DNA of 64,000 nucleotides from Woeseia sp. (lineage in GTDB: Bacteria; Pseudomonadota; Gammaproteobacteria; Steroidobacterales; Woeseiaceae): positions 62,001 to 126,000 of the forward strand of contig JAJFKW010000006.1 in NCBI GenBank assembly GCA_021773015.1. The letters are read 5' to 3'. A program made the position numbers and the translations under genes. Below are positions 45,041 through 54,800 of the stretch, piece after piece. Each line of letters begins with the position of its first letter. Positions within the stretch are counted from its first letter, which is position 1. The notes beneath the pieces were generated by a model, which saw only the letters and a program-made list of their open reading frames with translations, did not search any database and was not told the origin of the DNA.

Positions 45041-47329
45041 CTAGGGATCGTGCCAATAACGCTTTGAGTCCACCCTTTCGAGTCTGGGAGTCGAAGGCGG
45101 CTGATCGGCACAATATCGAAAAGCAATTGCACCGTCTGTTGCGGTATTCAAGAAACGCGCACCGGCGCCAACCCATCGATTTACAACCGCGCTTTTAGGA
45201 AATCCCCATCGGTTGCCGAAACCGGTGGACACAACAGCCCAATTCGGTTGCAATCGATTCACCAATGCGAGACTCGATGACGTCCGGCTGCCATGATGCG
45301 GTACGACAACGAGATCAGCTTTGCGTAATACATTTCTGGCAACTAATTGTTCCTCTGCGCGCCGCTCAATATCCCCTAATATCAATAAGTTATAGTGACC
45401 GATCGTGATTCTCAGTACGCAAGATGCGTCATTCCCATGCCAAGTAATTGGGGCATTCGGATGGACGATCAGGAACTCGACGCCATCCCATTGCCAGCTT
45501 TGACCGGCAGCACAGGCAATGCTCTGAGCATGCTCTGGTTCGCCAGCAATGACAGAACCTATATGCCAATTTTCGCGCAACCATGGGTAACCACCGGCAT
45601 GGTCGGTATCGGCATGACTGATAATCAACATATCGAGCTCGGCATCGCCTTGCGCCTTTAATGCTGGACCGACGACTCTTTCGGCACTGTTCACGCCGCT
45701 ACGAAAGGCAGGCCCCGTGTCGTAAACCAAATTGTGACCATGCGTGCGCGCAATGACCGCCAGACCCTGCCCGACATCCAGAATCTGTAGGTCAACGCAG
45801 CCCTTGGGGGTTGGCACGGGTTTGAAGAATAAGGCAGCAAGCAGGCTCAGATAGGCCAATCCGCGGCCGGGCCACCCTAGCGGTGCCACCACGAAAACGA
45901 TCGTGGGACCGGCAATCAACATGACCAGCCAGCCGAACAAAGGCGGCTCTAAACTGGCCGCCGGAATTCGATCGGCGACGCCGAGGATTGCCAGTACCAG
46001 TTGAATGCTTTTATCGGCCACGCTAAGCAACCAGCTGCCCAGAGGGGCCATTGGGCCGACCAATGCACTTCCAAGTAGAGCGCTTGGCACCGTCACGACG
46101 TTGAAAATCGGCAGGACAATCAGATTGGCGAGAGGAGCTAGCCATCCAATACGCCCAAACAGCGCGACGCTGAGGGGCAGCAATCCGAAAAACAATGCAA
46201 TTTGCAGGCGCAACAGGAGACGCGACGCTGAAACGGCCTTGTTAGTCCACCCCATGGCAGCTTCAGGCGATTTACGCGACAGTGGGCCAGCGGTCCAGAT
46301 GATCACAGCGACAGCCACAAATGACATGATGAAGCCTGGCGCAAGGATGGTTATTGGGTCGCGCAGAAAAACCAGCAGACAAACGCTGGCTAGCATGTGC
46401 CAACTCATAACCCGCCGCCTGGAGAAATAGCATACGGCGACAACCGCTGCCATTAGCACGGCCCGCAGTGCCGGAACCGCGAGACCGGCAATTTGTGCAT
46501 AGACGATGGCAACCGCTAGGGAAACGACAACCGCCATATCTCGAATATTTAGACGTTTTACGAAGGGCGCTAACGTAAGCCAGGTGATGAGAAACGCGGC
46601 ACTCGCTGCCAATCCGATGTGCAGGCCAGAAATGGCCATCAGATGGCTGGTACCGGTACGTGCGAAACGCTGCCACTGCGCCGGACGAATTTCATGCCGC
46701 GCGCCAATGGCGACCGCCTTGAGAATCGCACGTGATTCGCCGGCTTGCACACTGGCGTCAATTTGCCGGTCAATTCGCTGCCGCAAAGCGGTCCAAAAGG
46801 AAAGCGAATAGCCATTCTGTCTTCGATTTAGCTTATCCGCGATAACGTAACCGGTCGCGCCAATGCCTTCACGATATAACCAACCTTCGTAGTCAAATCC
46901 GTGCCGGTTCAACTGCCCGTGCGGCCGTCGTAGGCGCACCTGGAACTGCCAAACCTCACCCATTTCGGGGAATGCATCGGGCTCATACCACCGCAGGCGA
47001 ACCAATTTTGGCAGCGAATGTTTCTGGAAAGGCGCAACGGTAAGGCGAATCGAGTGGTCGTCACGTATAGGAAAGTCGACGATGCCCGCCGTTATCGTCA
47101 TCGACTCGTTTTGCTGCGATGAGTCTAAACGGTCTGCAAGCCGAACGTTCGCGGCGTGCCACATGAAACAAAATCCAAATAGTAGGATCGCAAGTGGACG
47201 CGATCGACGATAAATGCAGCATGCGACTGCGCAAGCCAATAATGCACCCACCATTATTGCAGACGGCAATCTGGGCAATAATTGCAACAAATAGGCGCCG
47301 CAGAGCACTAACAGACAAATACGCAACAT
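45041..47329 (-). CDS. comEC: ComEC/Rec2 family DNA uptake channel protein
   Basis: Inner-membrane channel that carries single-stranded DNA into the cytoplasm in natural transformation. An N-terminal OB-like region precedes the Competence domain (RTGTSHLMAISGLHIGLAASAAFL with several helices) and a C-terminal metallo-beta-lactamase-like domain with ISHADTDHAGGYPWL and VVPHHGSRTSSS. The predicted length is 762 residues. Competence pili and other com genes are not in the window, so actual transformability is unknown. Confidence 0.95.
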   Translation of the reverse strand: MLRICLLVLCGAYLLQLLPRLPSAIMVGALLACAVACCIYRRSRPLAILLFGFCFMWHAANVRLADRLDSSQQNESMTITAGIVDFPIRDDHSIRLTVAPFQKHSLPKLVRLRWYEPDAFPEMGEVWQFQVRLRRPHGQLNRHGFDYEGWLYREGIGATGYVIADKLNRRQNGYSLSFWTALRQRIDRQIDASVQAGESRAILKAVAIGARHEIRPAQWQRFARTGTSHLMAISGLHIGLAASAAFLITWLTLAPFVKRLNIRDMAVVVSLAVAIVYAQIAGLAVPALRAVLMAAVVAVCYFSRRRVMSWHMLASVCLLVFLRDPITILAPGFIMSFVAVAVIIWTAGPLSRKSPEAAMGWTNKAVSASRLLLRLQIALFFGLLPLSVALFGRIGWLAPLANLIVLPIFNVVTVPSALLGSALVGPMAPLGSWLLSVADKSIQLVLAILGVADRIPAASLEPPLFGWLVMLIAGPTIVFVVAPLGWPGRGLAYLSLLAALFFKPVPTPKGCVDLQILDVGQGLAVIARTHGHNLVYDTGPAFRSGVNSAERVVGPALKAQGDAELDMLIISHADTDHAGGYPWLRENWHIGSVIAGEPEHAQSIACAAGQSWQWDGVEFLIVHPNAPITWHGNDASCVLRITIGHYNLLILGDIERRAEEQLVARNVLRKADLVVVPHHGSRTSSSLALVNRLQPNWAVVSTGFGNRWGFPKSAVVNRWVGAGARFLNTATDGAIAFRYCADQPPSTPRLERVDSKRYWHDP

Positions 47330-47400
47330 TTTCCGCTTCCTTGCGGTTTGTCGTTATCATGTAAACCCCAGTTAGCCCATCAGAACGGATGCTGTACGTA

Positions 47401-47934
47401 ATGCCAAGGCGGTTTTTTAGGAAGTTTGCGATCAAACGAGAACGATTTCGCGATGCATGGTACTTGGCGCCGTTTCGACACCTCCTGCATGACCCAAACT
47501 TATGGACAATTCGGCGACGCAACGTCGTGCCTGCGTTTGCGCTGGGCCTGTATATTGCATTCTTACCCATACCTGGGCACATCCTGGTCGCGGCACTGCT
47601 CGCACTGTTACTGCGCGTAAATATTCCAGTCGCAGCCGTGAGCACGCTGGTCAGCAACCCGCTCACGATGGGGCCACTCTATTACCTTTGCTACGAATTC
47701 GGATTACGCATACTCGGCGTCGACTCGCAGCCGTTCAGCTTCGAAATGTCATTTGAGTGGTTGGGCAGTCAATTGGTCAACATATGGCAGCCGTTGCTGT
47801 TGGGCTGTTTGTTGTTAGGTGCCATTGCTTCATTGCTGGGATATGTCGGGCTCGACATGTTGTGGCGCGCGTCGATTGCAGACTATCTGGCTAAGCGCAG
47901 GGCGCGCCGATCACGGCCGAATTTGCCGCCTTAG
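47401..47934 (+). CDS. DUF2062 domain membrane protein
   Basis: A 177-residue protein from ATG 47401 (MPRRFFRKFAI); the open frame reaches back to 47389. The family block FRHLLHDPNLWTIRRRNVVPAFALGLYIAFLPIPGHILVAALLALLLRVNIPV, then SNPLTMGPLYYLCYEFG, and a second hydrophobic segment near the C-terminus are typical. Function unknown; members are commonly beside comEC and lol genes. It is divergent from comEC and convergent with lolD. Confidence 0.9.
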   Translation: MPRRFFRKFAIKRERFRDAWYLAPFRHLLHDPNLWTIRRRNVVPAFALGLYIAFLPIPGHILVAALLALLLRVNIPVAAVSTLVSNPLTMGPLYYLCYEFGLRILGVDSQPFSFEMSFEWLGSQLVNIWQPLLLGCLLLGAIASLLGYVGLDMLWRASIADYLAKRRARRSRPNLPP

Positions 47935-47953
47935 TTTCTATAGGCGGCTCCTG

Positions 47954-48649
47954 TCAGCTGCTGATATTGCCTTGTGGCTCCAACCGGCCATCCTGCAGCA
48001 CCAAAACGCGATCCATCTGTCCCGCGATTGAGTGATCGTGGGTCACAACCACCAAGCTAGTCTTTAACTCGCGATTCAGTTCAAGCATCAAATTGAGCAC
48101 ATGCGCACCGTTACCGGCATCGAGATTGCCGGTTGGTTCATCTGCCAGCACTAATTGTGGCTGCGTAATCAATGCCCTTGCTACTGCCGCACGTTGACGC
48201 TCACCACCTGACAGTTCGCCTGGTTTGTGATCTAGACGCTGCCCCAGCCCTACACGACTCAACAATTTCTCGGCTTGCTCTAGCGCCTGGTCCTTTGCTA
48301 CGCGCCGTATTAGCAACGGCATCGCGACGTTTTCTTGCGCGGAAAATTCTGGCAACAAATGATGGAACTGATAAACGAAACCAATATATCGATTACGCAA
48401 CAGTCCCTTTTCTTTTTCATTGGTTTTAGCCATCGATTTGCCGCCCACCAACACTTCACCAGAGCTCGGATCGTCGAGCCCTCCCATGATCTGCAGCAAT
48501 GTCGTTTTACCCGAACCTGAAGCGCCAATTATCGCTAGTCGTTCCGCTGGCCGCACTTGCAAATCAACACCGCTCAAGACTTCCAACGTCGATACACCTT
48601 CCTTGAAGCGGCGTACAATTGAACGGCAAACTAATACATCATCACTCAT
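47954..48649 (-). CDS. lolD: Lipoprotein-releasing ABC transporter ATP-binding protein LolD
   Basis: ATPase of the LolCDE complex that extracts outer-membrane lipoproteins. I chose ATG 48649 because AGGAAG lies 7 bases upstream; this gives 231 residues against 233 in E. coli. Walker A GASGSGKTT, signature ELSGGERQRAAVARALITQPQLVLADEPTGNLD and the LolD-type YQFHHLLPEFSAQENV are present. It follows two LolC/LolE-type permease genes, a different order from the E. coli lolC-lolD-lolE operon. Confidence 0.95.
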   Translation of the reverse strand: MSDDVLVCRSIVRRFKEGVSTLEVLSGVDLQVRPAERLAIIGASGSGKTTLLQIMGGLDDPSSGEVLVGGKSMAKTNEKEKGLLRNRYIGFVYQFHHLLPEFSAQENVAMPLLIRRVAKDQALEQAEKLLSRVGLGQRLDHKPGELSGGERQRAAVARALITQPQLVLADEPTGNLDAGNGAHVLNLMLELNRELKTSLVVVTHDHSIAGQMDRVLVLQDGRLEPQGNISS

Positions 48650-48662
48650 GATTACTTCCTGA

Positions 48663-49910
48663 CTACTCATAGCGTAGCGCTTCAGCGGGCATTGTTTTCG
48701 CCGCTCGCCACGCTGGATAAAATGTGGAGGCAAGCGCCAATGATAGTGCTGTCACACTTATAGAAAGCACATCGGCTATCCTAAGTTCGGATGGCAAGTC
48801 GCTAATAAAATAGACTTCTGCGGCCAGGAATTTCATATTAAATAGCCCCTCAAAAAACCCAACAAGCGTCTCCAAATTTAATGCCAACACAATGCCGGCA
48901 ATAACACCGATCAGTGTCCCGGATAGTCCGATTACGCTACCTTGGGTAATGAATATCCGCATGATAGTGGCTGGTGTCGCACCGGACGTTCGAAGAATGG
49001 CGATGTCAGACTGTTTGTCCTTGACCACCATAACCAGCGTCGAAACGATGTTGAATGCTGCCACGGCCACTACCATCAGCAAGATGACGAACAGTATTGA
49101 TTTCGTAATCTGTATTGAGCGAAAGAAATTAACGTGACGTCGAGTCCAATCACTAATTGCAACCGGCTCACCAATTTCGATCGCTACATCGCGCACGATC
49201 TCGGCTGCCCGATATATGTCGTTCACTGCTAGGTTGATGCCGCTCACTCTGCCGCGCTTGCGAAACAGCCTTTGCGCATCCTCTAAATTGATGAACGCAA
49301 GCCTTCTGTCGAATTCGTACATACCGACGCGATACATCCCGCTCACCGTAAAGCGACGAGCTCTTGGCAAAATACCGGCAGGCGTTACCACGCCTTCAGC
49401 AAGCGTTGCGGTGACTTTGTCACCGACTGAGACAGCGAGATGATCTGCGAGTTCGACCCCCAGCACCATGTTGTATTCACCGCTAACCAAGCTATCCAAC
49501 GACCCGGTCGTGAGCAGTTTCGCAACACCCGAGACGTTTTGCTCAATCTGCGGTGCGATTCCGCGCAGCGATGCACCTGTAAGGTGCCCTGCTGAAGTTA
49601 GTAGCGCCTGACCATCGATGTACGGAGCCGCTGCCAATACGCGATCATCCGACTCCACCTTCTGCACAATATCGGGCCAATCTTTGTACACGCTTTGCGA
49701 ATCAATAATGCTTGCATGTGCAGTCATAGCCAAAAGGCGCTGCGTCAGTTCACGTTCGAAGCCGTTGACTACAGACATAACGATGATCAATACCGCCACG
49801 GCGATTGCGATACCGGCAATAGAAATGGCCGATATCATCGATACGAATCTGTTGCCACTACGGGAACGAACGTAGCGCAAACCAACCCATGATTCGAAAC
49901 CGAGCGGCAT
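48663..49910 (-). CDS. Lipoprotein-releasing system permease, LolC/LolE family (second copy)
   Basis: A 415-residue protein with an N-terminal helix (FVSMISAISIAGIAIAVAVLIIVMSVVNGFERELTQRLLAMTAHASI), a large periplasmic domain, and three C-terminal helices in FtsX/MacB arrangement (ILFVILLMVVAVAAFNIVSTLVMVVKDKQSDIAILRTSGA). LolC and LolE are paralogues and I cannot assign which this is. It starts 2 bases after the first permease gene ends. Confidence 0.93.
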   Translation of the reverse strand: MPLGFESWVGLRYVRSRSGNRFVSMISAISIAGIAIAVAVLIIVMSVVNGFERELTQRLLAMTAHASIIDSQSVYKDWPDIVQKVESDDRVLAAAPYIDGQALLTSAGHLTGASLRGIAPQIEQNVSGVAKLLTTGSLDSLVSGEYNMVLGVELADHLAVSVGDKVTATLAEGVVTPAGILPRARRFTVSGMYRVGMYEFDRRLAFINLEDAQRLFRKRGRVSGINLAVNDIYRAAEIVRDVAIEIGEPVAISDWTRRHVNFFRSIQITKSILFVILLMVVAVAAFNIVSTLVMVVKDKQSDIAILRTSGATPATIMRIFITQGSVIGLSGTLIGVIAGIVLALNLETLVGFFEGLFNMKFLAAEVYFISDLPSELRIADVLSISVTALSLALASTFYPAWRAAKTMPAEALRYE

Positions 49911-49912
49911 TA

Positions 49913-51172
49913 TTATTCGTACCGCAGTGCCAATGCCGGGTTAACTTTCGCTGCGCGTCGCGCTGGATAAAGTGTCGCCATTGACGTGAGGAGAAGTGCG
50001 GCGACTGCTATTACTGCAACATCGAATGCCTCGAGAACCGATGGGATTTTTGTCACGTAGTACACGTCACCCGGCATGATCTGAAAGCCAAATAGGCGTT
50101 CCAATACTGGCGCAATCGTTGGTACATTGATGGCTAGAAATACGCCGCTAATGACCCCAATCAGCACACCGAGCCAGCCAATAATTGCGCCTTGAATAAA
50201 AAATACACGTACCACGTCGCCCGGACCCATACCCAGCGTTCGTAAGATCGCGATATCTGTTGTTTTGTCTGTGACAACCATGACCAAGCTGGCGACTATG
50301 TTGAAAGCGGCGACACCAATGATGAGCGATAGAATCAGGGCCATCATCATCTTCTCGATTTTGATCGCGCGAAAATAGCTGGAATTCTCGACAGTCCAAT
50401 CGCTGGTTCGAAATCCAGAACCGAGCGATTCGCCGATCGACTTTGCTATCGCCGGCGCAGACATTACGTCACTTCCAAGAAATCGAATTGCGCTCATCGC
50501 GTCGTCCAGACCCATCAATTGAGCTGCATCCTGCGCGTGAACCAGCGCAAGTGTCGCATCGTGATCCTGCACGCCTGCCTCAAAGACACCACGAAGTTCA
50601 AACCGCTCCAATACCGGCTCGACACCACCGGTGCCATCGGACCTTGGTATCAATAAGACGACACCATCGCCAATCGCGACGCCGAGATTCAAGGCAAGAA
50701 TTCGCCCGAGCACGATGTGTTTATTGCCAGGCCGTAAATCATCGAGCGAACCTTCAACGAAATTTATCGTATTTCCCGATACGTCCTTTTCGAATTCCGG
50801 CAATACACCATTCACCAAGACAGCCGTCAGCGATCTGCCAGTGCGAATCATGCCCTCCATCTCGATGATCGGTGCAGCGGCGACGACGTTTTGCTGTTGT
50901 GAAATCTGCCGGCGAGTATTGCGCCAATCTGTAAGCTTCCCGTCAGCGTCCGCGCCCGTTACGTAGCCGTGTGCCGTCATACTTAGCAAACGATCACGCA
51001 ACTCCGCCTCGAAGCCGTTCATGACGGACAAAATGACAATGAGTGCGGCGACGCCGAGCGCTATGCCTAAGAGCGAAATCAGCGTGATGAAAGAGACAAA
51101 CTTGGTACGTCTCTTCGCTCGCAGATAGCGAAGCCCTACAAAAAATTCTACCGCGTTGCCCATCGACCGCAT
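49913..51172 (-). CDS. Lipoprotein-releasing system permease, LolC/LolE family (first copy)
   Basis: A 419-residue paralogue of the next gene: KFVSFITLISLLGIALGVAALIVILSVMNGFEAELRDRLLSMTAHG at the N-terminus and ALILSLIIGVAAFNIVASLVMVVTDKTTDIAILRTLGMGPGDVVRVFFIQG at the C-terminal helices. With the second permease and LolD it makes a LolCDE complex that hands lipoproteins, such as the Lpp-like protein here, to LolA. ATG 51172 has a GGATGTGG-like site upstream; ATG 51163 is an alternative start. Confidence 0.94.
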   Translation of the reverse strand: MRSMGNAVEFFVGLRYLRAKRRTKFVSFITLISLLGIALGVAALIVILSVMNGFEAELRDRLLSMTAHGYVTGADADGKLTDWRNTRRQISQQQNVVAAAPIIEMEGMIRTGRSLTAVLVNGVLPEFEKDVSGNTINFVEGSLDDLRPGNKHIVLGRILALNLGVAIGDGVVLLIPRSDGTGGVEPVLERFELRGVFEAGVQDHDATLALVHAQDAAQLMGLDDAMSAIRFLGSDVMSAPAIAKSIGESLGSGFRTSDWTVENSSYFRAIKIEKMMMALILSLIIGVAAFNIVASLVMVVTDKTTDIAILRTLGMGPGDVVRVFFIQGAIIGWLGVLIGVISGVFLAINVPTIAPVLERLFGFQIMPGDVYYVTKIPSVLEAFDVAVIAVAALLLTSMATLYPARRAAKVNPALALRYE

Positions 51173-51210
51173 TAAACCACATCCATTTCGCTTGTATAAC
51201 GAGGAATAAC

Positions 51211-51232
51211 AAATGTGACGCGTGTCACGCTT
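51211..51232. promoter_or_regulatory. CRP/Vfr-like palindromic site upstream of the lol genes
   Basis: AAATGTGA-CGCGTG-TCACG agrees with 9 of 10 half-site bases of the TGTGA-N6-TCACA core. It lies about 40-60 bases upstream of the first lol permease start. A role in cAMP-CRP-type control is only a possibility, and no crp gene is in the window. Confidence 0.35.
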
Positions 51233-51397
51233 TCGGACGCACCGTTTGGGCTGCCGGACGGAATCGGAATATGCTTATTTCGAGCTTGACGGGACAACAC
51301 GAATAATGAGAACCAGATCAGCGAGCTAGCAGACTATTGGGTGTAAAAAACCTCGGTAAACAACGATAAATTAACTATTTTTTGACCCTGCGGCCAG

Positions 51398-51406
51398 TGC
51401 TATAGT
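51398..51406 (+). promoter_or_regulatory. Extended -10 promoter of the small exported protein gene
   Basis: TGCTATAGT fits the TG-n extended -10 pattern, 28 bases before the ATG at 51435. A T-rich stretch occupies the -35 position. A GGAGAG ribosome binding site lies 6 bases before the ATG. Confidence 0.5.
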
Positions 51407-51434
51407 CGGTAGGATATCGAATGGAGAGAGACAC

Positions 51435-51719
51435 ATGTCTAAGTTACGCGCCCTAATTCTCGCCGCAGCGGCCGCCAGCCTGGGCGGCTTCGCAGTCGCC
51501 GATACGCTGCAGATGGAAGGCACAAACAACGCTTCGCGATTTGAACAAGCGGGCAAGCCGTCGCGGGGTATGACCCAAGCACGTGTTGAGGCCGACTATG
51601 GTCAACCACAACAGCGTCACGGTGCCGTCGGAGATCCGCCGATTTCGCGTTGGGACTATCCAGGATTCGTCGTATTTTTTGAATATGACCGTGTTGTACA
51701 TGCCGTAACGAAGCGCTGA
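51435..51719 (+). CDS. Small exported protein, BamE/SmpA-like fold possible
   Basis: A 94-residue protein with a signal peptide (ALILAAAAASLGGFAVA, cleavage near residue 22). The mature domain SRGMTQARVEADYGQPQQRHGAVGDPPISRWDYPGFVVFFEYDRVVHAV resembles the short BamE/OmlA-type module (GMT..VE..G.P, then W.Y..F.V.FE...V). No lipobox is seen, so it is probably soluble periplasmic. It has its own promoter and terminator, so it is a single-gene unit. Function unknown. Confidence 0.8.
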   Translation: MSKLRALILAAAAASLGGFAVADTLQMEGTNNASRFEQAGKPSRGMTQARVEADYGQPQQRHGAVGDPPISRWDYPGFVVFFEYDRVVHAVTKR

Positions 51720-51739
51720 TTCCGAGCAACAAGACGCCC

Positions 51740-51774
51740 AAGGCGTGTCAGCAATCTGCTGGCACGCCTTTTTT
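51740..51774 (+). terminator. Strong intrinsic terminator
   Basis: A 14-bp stem with one G-U (AAGGCGTGTCAGCA / TGCTGGCACGCCTT), loop ATC, then a six-T run. It closes the small exported protein gene and separates it from mfd. Confidence 0.9.
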
Positions 51775-51851
51775 GTTGGCTGCCGATCTACACGTTTAGA
51801 TGCGTGCGTGCTGTGCGATAATCTCCAGCCATTCGAAATACCACCGAACAA

Positions 51852-54800
51852 TTGCCACAACATCCACTCATACTTCCCACGGACTTACAACGCATCGAGC
51901 GCCTCCGGTCACTTGGCCGATTAACGGGCGCGAGTGCCGCCATGGCAATCGTGGAGCTGTGCCAGCAAGTCAACGAGCCAGTGGTCGTCGTCGCAACAGA
52001 CCCTCGCCATGCCGACCTGTTGGAAGCAGAAATTCGCTTTTTTGCCGGTACAGACTTCCCCCTGCTGCATTTTCTCGAATGGGAGACTTTACCCTGGGAC
52101 AGTTTCTCGCCTCACCAAGATATCGTGTCGCAGCGTCTCACTGTTCTGAGCAAGCTAGAGAAATTTTCTGCCGGCATCGTTCTCACCTCGGCAGCGGGAC
52201 TGCTGCAACGACTTCCACCACAAGAATATGTCGCTGCGCGGAGCCTACAGCTTGACGTTGGTCAGAAAGTACAGCGCGAACAACTGACGCAGACGCTCAC
52301 GTCATCTGGTTATTTGCGGGTTCCACAGGTAAGTGAGCACGGTGAATTCGCGGTTCGCGGTTCGATATTGGACATCTTTGCTATGGGGGCATTGCAACCC
52401 CTAAGAGTCGACTTTTTTGATGACGAGATCGAGAGCTTGCGATGGTTTGACGCAGGTACGCAGCTATCTGGCGAAAAGACCCACTCAGTGCGCATATTGC
52501 CCGGCCGCGAAGTGCCGCTGGACGACGAGGATATCAAACGCTTTCGCCACCAGTATCGTGAACGTTTTGAGGGCCAGCCCTCAAAGTCGAGCGTATACAG
52601 AGATATCTCTGAAGGTATCGCACACGGCGGTATCGAATACTATATGCCGCTATTTTTTGAACAAACCGCGTCATTTCTCGATTACCTGCCAACAACCAGC
52701 GTGTTACTGACGGACAGCGGCATCAACTCAGCACTCATACAGTCCTGGGCGGAGATCGAAGAACGCCATGAGATCTGCAGACTGGATCCAGAACGCCCAA
52801 TACTGAATTCGGACGAATCGTTTTGGCGACCGCAGAAAATTGCTGAAAAGTGTGCCCAGTTGCACCAAGTTCACTACACCGGGCAATCCATCACTGAAAC
52901 GGCTGAATCTTGGAACGCAGCCACCAAAATGGCACCTGCCATGCGCGTCGAGGCACGTTATGAAGATGCGGCGAAATCGCTCGGCGACTTTCTAGAGACT
53001 TTCTCCGGTCGTGTATTGTTCGCCGCAGATTCCGCCGGTCGCCGAGAACAAATTTATGATCTGGTTCGCGGACGCGGCCAGAGCATTCAAAAATTCGATA
53101 GCTGGCGATCTTTTGATCAAAGCGAGCATCGCTTAGGCGTCGCAATCGCGGCAATTGAAAACGGTGTGTTATTGCCGCATCACAACTTGGCCATAATCAG
53201 CGATCAACAACTCTTCGGCGAAAAGCCACGACAGCGCGAACGCCGGCGGCGTAGAGCCGAACGCGACCCTGAATCAATAATTCGAGAACTCAACGACTTG
53301 CAGCCGGGCTCGCCGGTTGTTCACGCCGAATACGGCGTTGGTCGCTACGTAGGCCTAATCACGCTGGAGACAGGCGGTAGCAAAGGCGAATTTCTGCATC
53401 TGCAATACGCCGACGGTGACAAACTCTATGTACCGGTGCACGCACTGGAGCTCATATCCAGGTATACCGGGGCATCTCCCGAATCCGCCCCGCTACATCG
53501 TCTCGGTAGCGACCAGTGGGCGAAAGCGAAAAAACGCGCTATCGCAAAGATTCGTGATGTCGCCGCAGAACTACTAGACGTTTATGCGCGTCGCGCAGCG
53601 CGAACCGGCCATCGATTTCACTGGCCTGAAGCGGACTATCGGGCGTTCGAGAACGGCTTCCCATTCGAGCCCACGGAAGATCAGCAAAGCACTATCGACG
53701 ATGTGCTTGCCGACCTCGCCTCTTCCCAACCGATGGATCGCGTCGTGTGCGGTGATGTTGGCTTTGGCAAAACCGAAGTTGCATTGCGCGCAAGTTTCGC
53801 CGCTGTGCAAGACGGCAAACAAGTCGCAATATTGGTACCTACCACGCTACTTGCGGCACAACATGGGCAAACGTTTCAGGATCGATTTGCCGACTGGCCT
53901 GTACGTGTCGAAGTACTTTCACGATTTCGCTCGAAGCGGGAAGCCGACGACGTTGTGTCAGGCATGCGCAACGGAACCGTCGACATTGTAATCGGCACCC
54001 ACCGATTGTTACAGCATACGAAAGATTTCAAAGACGTTGGGCTGGTGATCATTGACGAAGAACATCGCTTCGGCGTCAGACACAAGGAAGCAATTAAGAG
54101 TCTGCGGGCAGAGATCGATATTTTGACTCTCACCGCAACGCCCATTCCCCGCACCCTCAATATGGCGCTGGGCGGATTAAGAGAGATGTCGCTTATCACA
54201 ACGCCACCGGCTGAACGACTCGCCGTAAAGACTTTCGTTAGCGAGTGGAATGATGTTGTCATCCGCGAAGCCTGCTTGCGTGAGATCAAGCGCGGCGGAC
54301 AAGTTTATTTTATTCACAATCGGGTTGACGACATCGCGTCGATCCAAGACAAACTTGAAAAATTGGTACCCGAGGCGCGCATCAGAATTGGCCACGGCCA
54401 GATGCCCGAACGCGACTTGGAACAGGTTATGCTGGATTTTTATCACCGACGATTTAATGTACTGCTGTGCACAACAATCATTGAGAGCGGCATCGATGTG
54501 CCGACTGCAAACACTATCATTATTGATCGCGCGGACCGATTTGGGTTAGCGCAACTGCATCAATTACGTGGCCGCGTCGGCCGCTCCCATCATCGCGCGT
54601 ACGCCTATCTTGTAGCGCCACCAAAGGCCGTCATGACCGCCGACGCAGTCAAGCGCCTCGAGGCGATAGATTCGCTAGAAGACCTCGGATCCGGCTTCAC
54701 CCTCGCAACGCACGACCTCGAAATCCGTGGCGCTGGCGAATTACTGGGCGATACCCAAAGTGGACAGATACAGGAGATTGGTTTCGCATTGTATACCGAG

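Noticed and set aside
47061-47666. Minus-strand frame of 201 residues spanning the comEC start and the DUF2062 gene
   Set aside because: Overlaps two well-supported genes and has shadow-like composition.
51378-51406. TTGACC as the -35 of the promoter at 51401
   Set aside because: The spacing to TATAGT is only 13 bases; the extended -10 explains the site better.
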